Below, in pieces: positions 36,063 through 43,626 of a DNA stretch of 64,000 nt. Each line of letters begins with the position of its first letter. Position 1 is the stretch's first letter. Source of the stretch: Vibrio coralliilyticus (lineage in GTDB: Bacteria > Pseudomonadota > Gammaproteobacteria > Enterobacterales > Vibrionaceae); contig NZ_CP024629.1 in assembly GCF_024449095.1 (NCBI RefSeq), positions 1 to 64,000 on the forward strand, given 5' to 3'. The notes under the pieces are model-generated. The model was given only the letters and a program-made list of their open reading frames with translations, had not been told where the DNA came from and searched no databases. The position numbers and the translations under genes were made by a program.

Positions 36063-37310
36063 ATGAAAACACCGCACCCGATCTACCCATCTCAAACGAA
36101 TAGCTTCAAAGAAAAAGCAAAATCATTTGCTGAACTAATCGCACAACAATCAGATACAAAAACACTCAGCTCTTTTAAGCGCAACGATTATCTAGCCCAA
36201 TCACTTGGTTATAAAGGGCATACCGACTTACTCAAGCTCACTGGATTTCGTAAACAAGCTGACTGTAATCAGCCATTAATGCTCTTTAATCAAGACGTAA
36301 TTCGTTCAGCCATTATTAATCACTTTGCCCAAAAACTACCTACTCTAGAGCTAGGAGCAATACAAGAAGCAGCTTCAATTATGCGTGAACGTGAAGCCAT
36401 TCAATCAAATTTCAACCCATCATTTAGGTTTCCAGTGCATATGGATGAAGCTACACCATACATGACGGGTTCAATGAGTAAGCTTAGAGATGAAATAAAC
36501 GCAAGTGTAACCCGCAAAAATCATGTACCTGTATTGACGTTTGATTACTCGGAACTGCCCAAAAACGTATTTGATGCTTTCATTTCTCACGATATGGTGA
36601 AAAGGTTTGCGATTGATAGCCAGCGCTCCGATGTTGAAGTAATCAAAGTTCAACCTAAATCTAAAAGAAACGACCACTGGAAGATACGGGTATCATTCGA
36701 TGTATGGGGCGCAAGCGACATCCCAATGGATATCCTAAACGATTGGATGGTATTCAAAGAATGGCTGCTACAGTTCAATCTTTCTGGTCGAGTACATGTA
36801 GCTGATCGCTTAAAAAATCATTCATTCCTTACGTATCACACACAAGCTCATGCTAGCTATTCATTACACAAACTCTATGACGATATGAGTAGCGAGGAAG
36901 ATAAACACTTGCTGTATGTTCTAATGAATCCAAACAAGGTACTCATGCATGGCGATAAATCAGTATCGTCAGGTGAGGGGTGGACTGTTGAAGCTGTTTT
37001 CGAGAAAAATGGCATTACAGATTATCAATCAACTAGCTATGGGTATGTTTTTTTCATTAAAGGGATATCTACACCGATTCAGGTGAAGTTGACGCCTCGT
37101 AGTGATTCAAGTTTCGTCGATTTTGCCTTGAGTCATTACATTAGAACGCCAGAGCAAATTGGTGCGTATCTCCCGTCGAATCAATTTGGTGATTATTATG
37201 AATATGCGCTTCAACGGGCAGTTTCGAGTATTACAGGTCAATATCAGATAGCAGTAAACAACAATCATGATCCTGACGATAGTTGGCTAGTCGAAAATCC
37301 ATCATTTTAG
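36063..37310 (+). CDS. Hypothetical protein, 415 residues
   Basis: A soluble protein with an N-terminal helical region (FKRNDYLAQSLGYKGHTDLLKL, about residues 39-60) that resembles a motif found in several plasmid and phage proteins of unknown role. The rest is mixed alpha/beta with no recognisable catalytic motif. GAAAGGATTAACGT precedes the ATG. It stands alone, followed by a short gap and the degenerate recombinase gene. Confidence 0.55.
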   Translation: MKTPHPIYPSQTNSFKEKAKSFAELIAQQSDTKTLSSFKRNDYLAQSLGYKGHTDLLKLTGFRKQADCNQPLMLFNQDVIRSAIINHFAQKLPTLELGAIQEAASIMREREAIQSNFNPSFRFPVHMDEATPYMTGSMSKLRDEINASVTRKNHVPVLTFDYSELPKNVFDAFISHDMVKRFAIDSQRSDVEVIKVQPKSKRNDHWKIRVSFDVWGASDIPMDILNDWMVFKEWLLQFNLSGRVHVADRLKNHSFLTYHTQAHASYSLHKLYDDMSSEEDKHLLYVLMNPNKVLMHGDKSVSSGEGWTVEAVFEKNGITDYQSTSYGYVFFIKGISTPIQVKLTPRSDSSFVDFALSHYIRTPEQIGAYLPSNQFGDYYEYALQRAVSSITGQYQIAVNNNHDPDDSWLVENPSF

Positions 37311-37435
37311 GTGAAACCTCCCCGTAACTCGCATTAGCCCTATTAATGCGAGTTTCCTATTTGCTCTCAAAAGTTGATTTACCTCAATAGCTTATAAGCA
37401 GTTAACTTTTCTCAGAGCAGCTTTAGTGTAAAATG

Positions 37436-37462
37436 TGCGCCACAAAAAGCATAAGTGGCGCA
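37436..37462 (+). promoter_or_regulatory. Perfect 8-bp hairpin at the recombinase gene start
   Basis: TGCGCCAC (37436-37443) pairs with GTGGCGCA (37455-37462) around an 11-base A-rich loop. It directly precedes the ATG of the next gene. It could be an operator, a translation-regulating hairpin or a recombination-site remnant. Confidence 0.45.
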
Positions 37463-38190
37463 TGCATGTGAAAGGTAGACCGATTGAATTGACTGAATTT
37501 CGGCAGTTGATAACGAAAAATACACCAAGAAATGATGAGTACGCTCTATTGAAAGCAATGCCCTTGTATTTGGCTTGCATGGCAGGTCTGAGAGAGCTAG
37601 AGATAGCTTTGCTGCCAACGCGATCATTTATTAATGTGAACGGAACACTAAACGAGCTTGTTGATATACCTGAGTCGATAGCTCATAAAGGTAAACCAAG
37701 AACGATTATTATCATTCCAGAGCTTCAACGACTGATTGAGCAGTACATTAATTTGTTGAAAAAGAGTGGGTTCAACACTCATCCAAGCGACACATTTCAA
37801 GGTCTGGCCCCTGACAGTGTGTTCATTCTTAGTGAGAGTTTTGAACCTTACAAGATCCAGAGTCGGGGTAGTACATCGAGAACTGAACGCATTGTGTCAC
37901 AAGAACTTAACTTGCACATGGATGCTTGCATCGAAAGAGCTGGTCTAAAAAATGTTGGGATCTCTCGTAAAAGCCTCCTTAGACGCTTCGTGATTGAAAT
38001 GTACCTGTCAGAAATACACCCAAAGGATATTGCGTATATATCAGGATTAGGCGAAGGGAGTGTTGCTCAAACATTGATGATGAACCTAAGCCAGTATCAA
38101 CCATTACTTAACCACTTTACTAATCGAGATAAACGCAAAGAGCAGACCAAAAAGCGAAACGTGCAGAAGCGTAAGTGGCTGTTAGATTAA
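37462..38190 (+). CDS. Tyrosine recombinase-like protein, short and probably degenerate
   Basis: A 242-residue protein with only the catalytic-domain layout. MAGLRELEIALL fits the first catalytic Arg region, and IAHKGKPRTIIIIPEL fits the beta-hairpin Lys. The His-x-x-Arg region reads SRKSLLRRFVIEMYL, so the His appears lost; a YISGLGEGSVAQTL segment and a late Tyr follow. The N-terminal SAM-like domain is missing. Start choice is uncertain: GTG 37435 is the alternative, with no clear ribosome site for either. It is probably co-transcribed with the downstream toxin gene. Confidence 0.5.
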   Translation: MHVKGRPIELTEFRQLITKNTPRNDEYALLKAMPLYLACMAGLRELEIALLPTRSFINVNGTLNELVDIPESIAHKGKPRTIIIIPELQRLIEQYINLLKKSGFNTHPSDTFQGLAPDSVFILSESFEPYKIQSRGSTSRTERIVSQELNLHMDACIERAGLKNVGISRKSLLRRFVIEMYLSEIHPKDIAYISGLGEGSVAQTLMMNLSQYQPLLNHFTNRDKRKEQTKKRNVQKRKWLLD

Positions 38191-38205
38191 AGGAAACGGT
38201 AGGAC

Positions 38206-38544
38206 ATGAAGCGATTTGAATTTGTTAATAAGCAGTCGAAAAAAGAATTCGACAACTTTCCAGACCACATACGCTTGCGATTCGGTAATGACTTAAACGC
38301 TATAGCTCAAGGCAAAGCCCCGTTTAGTAAATTCAAGCACATTACTGACTCTGTAGGGGTAGGGGCTGTCGAGTTAATTGAGAATGGTCGTCCTGCCTAT
38401 AGAACGGTCTACGTGGCTAAATTTGGTGATACTGTTTGGATACTTCATTCGTTTGTTAAGACAACAAATGGAGTGGATCGCAAAGCAATGGACACTGCAA
38501 AGAAACGCTATAAGGCGATGAAAAAACGAATCGAAGAAAGTTGA
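38206..38544 (+). CDS. HigB/RelE-superfamily toxin
   Basis: A 112-residue basic protein of the phage Gp49-like HigB group. Recognisable parts are FNKQSKKEFDNFP-like N-terminus, GRPAYRTVYVAKFGDTVWILHSFVKT and a terminal Lys-rich helix. These toxins cleave ribosome-bound mRNA. An AGGAC ribosome site lies upstream, 16 bases after the recombinase stop. The antitoxin gene follows after 72 bases that hold two inverted repeats. Confidence 0.8.
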   Translation: MKRFEFVNKQSKKEFDNFPDHIRLRFGNDLNAIAQGKAPFSKFKHITDSVGVGAVELIENGRPAYRTVYVAKFGDTVWILHSFVKTTNGVDRKAMDTAKKRYKAMKKRIEES

Positions 38545-38605
38545 TATATCAGTACTTGTATATCAACTTATTGGTGTTATACTGAGCATATATCAGTATT
38601 GATAT
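38541..38605. promoter_or_regulatory. Toxin-antitoxin operator pair
   Basis: TTGATATA/TATATCAA (38541-38566, 10-base spacer) and ATATCA/TGATAT (38590-38605, 4-base spacer) lie between toxin and antitoxin genes. A TTATACT -10-like sequence sits between them. They probably bind the XRE antitoxin and give the antitoxin its own promoter. Confidence 0.6.
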
Positions 38606-38616
38606 GTGAGGGAATT

Positions 38617-38925
38617 ATGAGTGATTTAAGTTTTGACAATATTTTTGATGCCATTTGCGACACGAAAGAGCAAGCGTCAGAGTTACAGACACGTTCAGAT
38701 TTAATGATCGCCTTGCGTGACATTATCAATGAAAAGGGTTGGGAACAGAAAGAAGCAGCTCAAGTCATGGGCTTAACTCAACCAAGAGTCAGCGATCTAA
38801 TGAACGGTAAAATAGAAAAATTCAGCATTGACAAGCTAATGGGGTGTCTCTACCGAATTGGCTTTAGATTCAAGCCTGTTTATCAAGATCACACGCTTTC
38901 AATGACCGTCCAACAAGTCGGCTAA
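38617..38925 (+). CDS. HigA-type XRE antitoxin
   Basis: A 102-residue protein with a helix-turn-helix at KGWEQKEAAQVMGLTQPRVS and DLMNGKIEKFSIDKL, typical of HigA/XRE antitoxins paired with Gp49-like toxins. ATG 38617 has GAGGG before it; the first ATG at 38599 lies within the operator. It neutralises the upstream toxin and probably represses via the two inverted repeats. Confidence 0.85.
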   Translation: MSDLSFDNIFDAICDTKEQASELQTRSDLMIALRDIINEKGWEQKEAAQVMGLTQPRVSDLMNGKIEKFSIDKLMGCLYRIGFRFKPVYQDHTLSMTVQQVG

Positions 38926-38938
38926 TGGGAAAAAGAAA

Positions 38939-39217
38939 ATGTTTAGAGCAATACCACCAATTCAGGAAAAAGAACCGAAGTGGGAAGAGACGCGCACTCG
39001 GATTAATGAGGATTGCGTAAAGGTAAGTCGAGTTAATCTTAATGCGCCTACCATTTTTGACCCGAAAGGCGATTTTTCGATTATTGAAAACACGATGTTT
39101 ATATGCAATGGACAGCTACCGTTTGGCGAATGGCTGAAGAAGTTAAGTAAGAATGACACCGCCCCTCGCGGTGCATGTTCAAGCTATTTTGATAAAAACG
39201 TTCGTTTCAGACGCTAG
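38939..39217 (+). CDS. Small hypothetical protein
   Basis: A 92-residue soluble protein starting 13 bases after the antitoxin stop. No domain is recognised. It may belong to the same transcript as the antitoxin, or be the first of the row of small orphan genes that runs to about 42.2 kb. Confidence 0.45.
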   Translation: MFRAIPPIQEKEPKWEETRTRINEDCVKVSRVNLNAPTIFDPKGDFSIIENTMFICNGQLPFGEWLKKLSKNDTAPRGACSSYFDKNVRFRR

Positions 39218-39285
39218 GGGGAAGAGAACTTATAGTACATCTGAGTGTGTCATCGAAGTACGAACTATCTAATAGGAAAAATCGT

Positions 39286-39633
39286 ATGAAATTAAAGCTA
39301 CTATTTATCATCCTCGCTACCTGTAGTTTCTCAGCCTTGGCGTCACAAAACATAGAGCTGGATATAGAGGTTATTGAGTACCAATCTTATGGAACTACAT
39401 TGTATGTGAAAGAGGGTTGCGAGTTTCACGGTTATCACAAAGATAAGACTGAATCCGTTTTCTTAGTTCGATGTGGAAACAAGATTGCCAACCACAAAGT
39501 ACAGAATAGTGATTGGAATATTATGGGATTTAATGTCCAGTCCGATACTGATATGCAGGTACCACTTAGACTAAGAGGCGAAGTTTCCAGCATTGACCTT
39601 GAAAAAGTGGTCGAATCACTAGCAAACCAGTGA
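39286..39633 (+). CDS. Small periplasmic protein
   Basis: A 115-residue protein with a Sec signal peptide (LKLLFIILATCSFSALA, cleavage before SQ). Two Cys residues in the mature part could pair. ATG 39286 has AGGAAAAA upstream and is preferred to the 39-base longer start at 39247. No family is recognised. Confidence 0.55.
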   Translation: MKLKLLFIILATCSFSALASQNIELDIEVIEYQSYGTTLYVKEGCEFHGYHKDKTESVFLVRCGNKIANHKVQNSDWNIMGFNVQSDTDMQVPLRLRGEVSSIDLEKVVESLANQ

Positions 39634-39697
39634 TGGGAAATTGACCCAGCAGTCTTGACTACCGAATTATAGCAATGAAGGAACCCTGTAGGGGTTT

Positions 39698-39970
39698 ATG
39701 GAGAACTGGATGACTAAAATGAGACTATCAGGTGACAAAAAAGTGTTACCTCTGATTACTGAAAGCGCAGAAAACTGGAAGAGTGAACAAAGCAAGGCTG
39801 GAAATATTGTCGTTATCGATCATGATAATGGCAAAGAAGTAAATGAAACATACACCGCATATGGAAAAGATGACTGTATTGTATCGGTTGCGGGCATTCG
39901 AACGAGGAACCAAGGAGCAGAGTTAACTTACCACTTTTACGCGGTTGACCTGTCCTATGAAGGCATCTAA
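39698..39970 (+). CDS. Small hypothetical protein
   Basis: A 90-residue product, mixed alpha/beta, no signal peptide. AGGGG lies just before the ATG. It is flanked by spacers that both contain GGAAATTGA, a feature shared with other spacers of this region. The function is unknown. Confidence 0.45.
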   Translation: MENWMTKMRLSGDKKVLPLITESAENWKSEQSKAGNIVVIDHDNGKEVNETYTAYGKDDCIVSVAGIRTRNQGAELTYHFYAVDLSYEGI

Positions 39971-40045
39971 CTACACATTGGAAATTGAGCTGGTTTGCCC
40001 GGGCACGAACGAATAGGAAAATAGGTTTTTGTGCAAAACAATCAA

Positions 40046-40450
40046 ATGGGGTATTTCGCTATGAGCGTTAGCATTAGACATCGTTATCACTACGGGAATG
40101 TGCTGATAAATGACGAAAAAGTCATTACTGGAGATGCCATAACGGGCAATGCCATTCCGGCCCTACGAAAGAATGGCAGCCTGAGATACATGCCATTTGG
40201 CGGTGTGATTGATGAGGATTGTGTGTTTGGTAATGCTATCCCTGTAAAGCTCGTGAACCTAACGTGCTTTTGGTGGAACGACATAGGTATGGGTAGTGAC
40301 GGCTACGAAATCCCTTTAAATCACGCAGTAAAAGGCTATTTGTTCCATGGTAAATACTATGTCGCGATTAGAAACGATCAGCCCTTGCATTGGGAGATTC
40401 AGCGCCCGACCACAAATTACCACACTGAAAACGTCGTGAGTATTCGATAG
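40046..40450 (+). CDS. Small hypothetical protein
   Basis: Starts at ATG 40046 (134 residues) or at ATG 40061; an upstream GTG at 40031 lies in the repeat GGTTTTTGTGCAAAA and is less likely. The sequence is rich in aromatic residues and Asn with predicted beta strands. No family is recognised. Confidence 0.4.
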   Translation: MGYFAMSVSIRHRYHYGNVLINDEKVITGDAITGNAIPALRKNGSLRYMPFGGVIDEDCVFGNAIPVKLVNLTCFWWNDIGMGSDGYEIPLNHAVKGYLFHGKYYVAIRNDQPLHWEIQRPTTNYHTENVVSIR

Positions 40451-40461
40451 CAGGACAATTT

Positions 40462-40647
40462 ATGAGAGCAATCAACAAGAGCAATGCGAACCAGATTAAT
40501 GCCCTGAAGCAGCGTCTAGAAGCGATAGAGCATTAGTATAACGGCATAGTAGACGTACTCGATAACCACAAACTCTGGTCAAACAGTTCTTCGCTATTCA
40601 CTTATGCTGATATTTTAGACGCTAGTAACACACTACATAATATGTAA
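40462..40647 (+). pseudogene. Small gene interrupted by an in-frame amber codon
   Basis: An ATG at 40462 opens a frame that reads MRAINKSNANQINALKQRL and on to Glu-His, then TAG (40534-40536), then a further 36 codons (YNGIVDVLDNHKLWSNSS onward) to TAA. Both parts look like the same coding sequence, so one CAG-to-TAG change is likely. Readthrough is the alternative. Confidence 0.5.
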
Positions 40648-40693
40648 CCAATATTGGAAAATGGTTTTTTGTGCAACAAGGTATTTATAAATC

Positions 40694-41053
40694 ATGACAC
40701 TCAAGAAATATGGTGAACTAGAACCAGCAGTACAGCGAAATGTTACTACAGATTGGGAACCACCGAACATTCCTGAAATTTTCACTTCGGCAATAGTTAC
40801 ACTGATGTCTTCAGGAAATGTAACTCTTGATTTTACGTCAGCTCGCACTCAAGAAGGAGACATCCTCCGTTACTCGAATGCATGCGGTAAGCCGCAATGC
40901 ATGTGGCCGTGGGTATCAGGTTATAGCCCGACAAAAGAAGATTGGAAGAGTATTGGGTTCGAAGTTGTTATCGGTCGCGATTCTGCATATTTAACTGATC
41001 GAATGCATCATTTTGAATCATGGATTGGTAAGAGTCCGACTAAGAACCAATGA
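40694..41053 (+). CDS. Small hypothetical protein
   Basis: A 119-residue soluble protein with a CGKPQCMWPW Cys pair. The ribosome site is weak. The spacer after it starts GATAGGAAATTGAG, related to the one at 39978. The function is unknown. Confidence 0.4.
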   Translation: MTLKKYGELEPAVQRNVTTDWEPPNIPEIFTSAIVTLMSSGNVTLDFTSARTQEGDILRYSNACGKPQCMWPWVSGYSPTKEDWKSIGFEVVIGRDSAYLTDRMHHFESWIGKSPTKNQ

Positions 41054-41099
41054 TAGGAAATTGAGTTGGTGGATATAACTCCGACAAAAGAGAAAGTGA

Positions 41100-41594
41100 A
41101 TGATTGATTTTAACTCGATGAGTACTAGTAACATTCAGACCTTAAGTGCAGTCTTCGTTAGTGTATCGCTAGGTTATTTAACATTATTAGTCTTTTTCTC
41201 AATTCGCATCACCATTAAAGGTCGTACCTACTACGAATCACACGATATTTTAAGGCATTTTACATTGAGAAAGATATTGCTCGTTACTTTCTTGATGATC
41301 GGAATGCTTGCAGTTGGCCAATCAGCTGGTCGATATTGGCTAAAATCGATATCAGCCTTTACTGCGGCTCATACATTAGTTACTGACTTTAAGGTCATCA
41401 CGCTTCGTCTCCCTGACTCAAATGAAATGTTGGCCGAACGGTTTGAGCTGCCGAAGTATAGCCATACAAGGAACGATGATCTGGAGAATTTTACCTGGTT
41501 CGTTCAAACCAAATTCAATGTGGATGCCTCGACTCTTACATGGCAAGAAGTTTTGCTGTTATCAGAAGACGTCATACGCGAAGTGGAAAGATAG
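41100..41594 (+). CDS. Small membrane protein
   Basis: A 164-residue protein with two transmembrane helices (about residues 14-36 and 57-77) and a soluble C-terminal half, probably periplasmic. The ribosome site is GAGAAAG ahead of ATG. No family is recognised. Confidence 0.5.
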   Translation: MIDFNSMSTSNIQTLSAVFVSVSLGYLTLLVFFSIRITIKGRTYYESHDILRHFTLRKILLVTFLMIGMLAVGQSAGRYWLKSISAFTAAHTLVTDFKVITLRLPDSNEMLAERFELPKYSHTRNDDLENFTWFVQTKFNVDASTLTWQEVLLLSEDVIREVER

Positions 41595-41665
41595 GGACCC
41601 AAAGTTTCCACAAAAGCGATTGAGAACAAGGTCAGGGCTGACGAGCAGCTTAAGGGAGCGTTAAT

Positions 41666-41782
41666 ATGATGAAGGAAGTTATTCAGTATATCCCAGTAGT
41701 TTTGTCTCTTTTTGCAATCCTTTTTGCATTACAAAGCAGAAAGGATTCTAAGGATACCGTGAAGGTTGGGAAGCTCATTTAA
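41666..41782 (+). CDS. Very small single-pass membrane peptide
   Basis: A 38-residue product MMKEVIQYIPVVLSLFAILF with a basic tail; one transmembrane helix. AAGGGAG lies upstream. It overlaps the out-of-frame remnant of a CrpP/Rmf-like gene, so it could itself be the fused front of that broken gene. Confidence 0.35.
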   Translation: MMKEVIQYIPVVLSLFAILFALQSRKDSKDTVKVGKLI

Positions 41783-41880
41783 CAGGCATGACAGAAGAAC
41801 AACACGATTATGCAGTTGATTCAGATGAAGCAACTGCATGGAAACTAGGATTTCATGATAGAAAGTTCAATCGTAATTAA
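41752..41880 (+). pseudogene. Remnant of a ribosome modulation factor/CrpP-like gene
   Basis: The frame reads GYREGWEAHLTGM and then DEATAWKLGFHDRKF, matching the R-E-G-x-E-A-H ... AWxxGFxDR pattern of Rmf/CrpP-type small proteins. The part before the ATG at 41788 has no start codon of its own, so the gene is truncated or frameshifted with the preceding membrane peptide. Confidence 0.45.
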
Positions 41881-41896
41881 TTTAGGAAACGTTCGT

Positions 41897-42154
41897 ATGG
41901 ATACAGAATTACAAGCTGGATTAAAACTACTGCAAGAAAACTGCTCAAGAGGGAAAGTAGTCGTTGAACCTAATGTTGGTGGCCACTGCGTATATGTGAC
42001 ATTGTTTGCACCAAAAGCCGAACAAGAAGGATTACTAAAAAAGTCTCGACTAGTTAAGCCTTTCAAGGGAGCTGAACAGTTTGTAACGGTGCATGTTGCT
42101 GACTTGCCAATATGGGCGTGTCGTTTACGAAAGTATGCTGCTTACATTGTCTAA
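41897..42154 (+). CDS. Small hypothetical protein
   Basis: An 85-residue product starting MDTELQAGLKLL at ATG 41897, with AGGA nine bases upstream. The earlier in-frame ATG at 41855 would overlap the Rmf-like remnant. Mixed alpha/beta; no family recognised. Confidence 0.4.
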   Translation: MDTELQAGLKLLQENCSRGKVVVEPNVGGHCVYVTLFAPKAEQEGLLKKSRLVKPFKGAEQFVTVHVADLPIWACRLRKYAAYIV

Positions 42155-42184
42155 TTACAAAGCAAAGGGTAAACGGAAACCTAA

Positions 42185-43147
42185 ATGAATGAACAAAACA
42201 TATTTATCAATTCAGTTAAGCCAATATCTGATACCGAACAGCTTTTTACGTTAGTAAATGCCACTGACCCATCTGCATTGCCGCATACACATCTTTATTA
42301 CTATTCTGAGAGAGAAGACTACCCCAAACTATTGGTAACTGGTAACGCAATGTATGATTCTATTGCGTACTCTAGCCACCAGTATGTTTATATAGCGGGT
42401 GAACACGGGCATGTGATAACTAATTGTCCAGGGTTTCAGTCACGTTTTCCTAAGCGCCAGGATTTAACTTGCTACGAACCAGATATATCTTCCGTATACT
42501 CTTTAGAGAGAGTGGCGGATAGTAGGGTTTGTTTGGCTATAGGTTTTGATGACTCTAACACCGTCATATTTTGTACAAAAAGTGGACAAGCCTTAATATA
42601 TATTGATGGAAAGCTAGAACATGATCTTAAGATTTCAAAAGACCCCATTTCTTATTGTGTGGACAAATCTGGCAACATCTACGTTGGCACTGAAGAAGGC
42701 AGGGTATGGTTGTTGGCGGGTAAAGACGAACCTGAAGAAGTAGAAATGCCCAAAGCAATCATTAATGGTATGGCGGAGTCGCCGGAAGGTGAGTTATATG
42801 TTGTTTCGTATAATGGCTATATTGCTAAGAAATCAATTAATGATCGTAGCTATGCGTTTCTTGATGCTCCTTGCTTAGCATATACGGACATTTGCTTCGT
42901 CAACGATGCAATATATATATCAACACATGGTGGTTTATTTTCAGCCAAAGACGTAGATGGAGTTGTTCAGCTTATTGAACTAAGAAATACGTTTAGCGCA
43001 CTATCGTTATCGACATTCGGCAATAAGCTGTATTTAACCAGTGACACTCCCAAAGAGCACCCATTCTATGTCGAGGCCACGACAAGTGACTTAATTGACA
43101 GGTTGGAGAAGTGCACCGCAATCAGTGTTCCGTATAGCACAGAGTAA
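42185..43147 (+). CDS. Predicted beta-propeller protein
   Basis: A 320-residue soluble protein with repeated motifs of the type DKSGNIYVGTEEGRVWLL and SPEGELYVVSYNGYIAKK, spaced by about 40 residues, as in WD-like or NHL-like propellers. No signal peptide. It stands alone downstream of the small-gene row. Propellers are usually binding platforms; the partner is unknown. Confidence 0.55.
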   Translation: MNEQNIFINSVKPISDTEQLFTLVNATDPSALPHTHLYYYSEREDYPKLLVTGNAMYDSIAYSSHQYVYIAGEHGHVITNCPGFQSRFPKRQDLTCYEPDISSVYSLERVADSRVCLAIGFDDSNTVIFCTKSGQALIYIDGKLEHDLKISKDPISYCVDKSGNIYVGTEEGRVWLLAGKDEPEEVEMPKAIINGMAESPEGELYVVSYNGYIAKKSINDRSYAFLDAPCLAYTDICFVNDAIYISTHGGLFSAKDVDGVVQLIELRNTFSALSLSTFGNKLYLTSDTPKEHPFYVEATTSDLIDRLEKCTAISVPYSTE

Positions 43148-43298
43148 CCATAGAGTTAGACATATCGATGCAGAAGGAGTGTATATGAGGCTTATACCTG
43201 CTTAGCTCTCAGTGAGTGGATAGCGTTAACACTATACATATGCAAACCACCTAACACCCCTTTTTTTTGTTTTCTAGAAAAACCTAACTATTGCTGCT

Positions 43299-43613
43299 TC
43301 ATTCGAAGTATGGATATAGCTCTTCGAACTCCAATGATGTTTGCTTTGCTATGATTTTACAGGCTACCTCTTCAGCTTCATTTATAGAATTCAACATGAA
43401 AGGGGGTTGATACTTTTCAGAACATAGCTCGAAGAGTTTCTCATCAACCAATGAAGAGCTTTCATTGACAATAAATGATTGGCCATCTTCGCATTCAACG
43501 AGTCTTAGATCGACCAGATAGTCCCGATCCCAAACAGTAATGTGCCGATGAGACTTTACATGATACAAACTGTATACGTCCCATCCACAGGTGGTTTTTA
43601 TAGGTCTACACAT
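43299..43613 (-). CDS. Hypothetical partner of the AAA ATPase
   Basis: A 104-residue protein that starts at ATG 43613 with TGAGGAAG upstream, 13 bases after the ATPase stop. A longer TTG start at 43643 would overlap the ATPase gene. The sequence is mixed alpha/beta with several Cys. The tight linkage to the ATPase suggests they work together. Confidence 0.5.
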   Translation of the reverse strand: MCRPIKTTCGWDVYSLYHVKSHRHITVWDRDYLVDLRLVECEDGQSFIVNESSSLVDEKLFELCSEKYQPPFMLNSINEAEEVACKIIAKQTSLEFEELYPYFE

Positions 43614-43626
43614 CGGTACCGCTTCC

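Noticed and set aside
35875..36090. 71-codon minus-strand ORF overlapping the start of the gene at 36063
   Set aside because: Its start lies inside the rightward gene and there is no ribosome site; it could at most be a remnant.
38939..42154. Integron gene-cassette array
   Set aside because: No attC/VCR-like hairpins with core sites and no integron integrase were seen.
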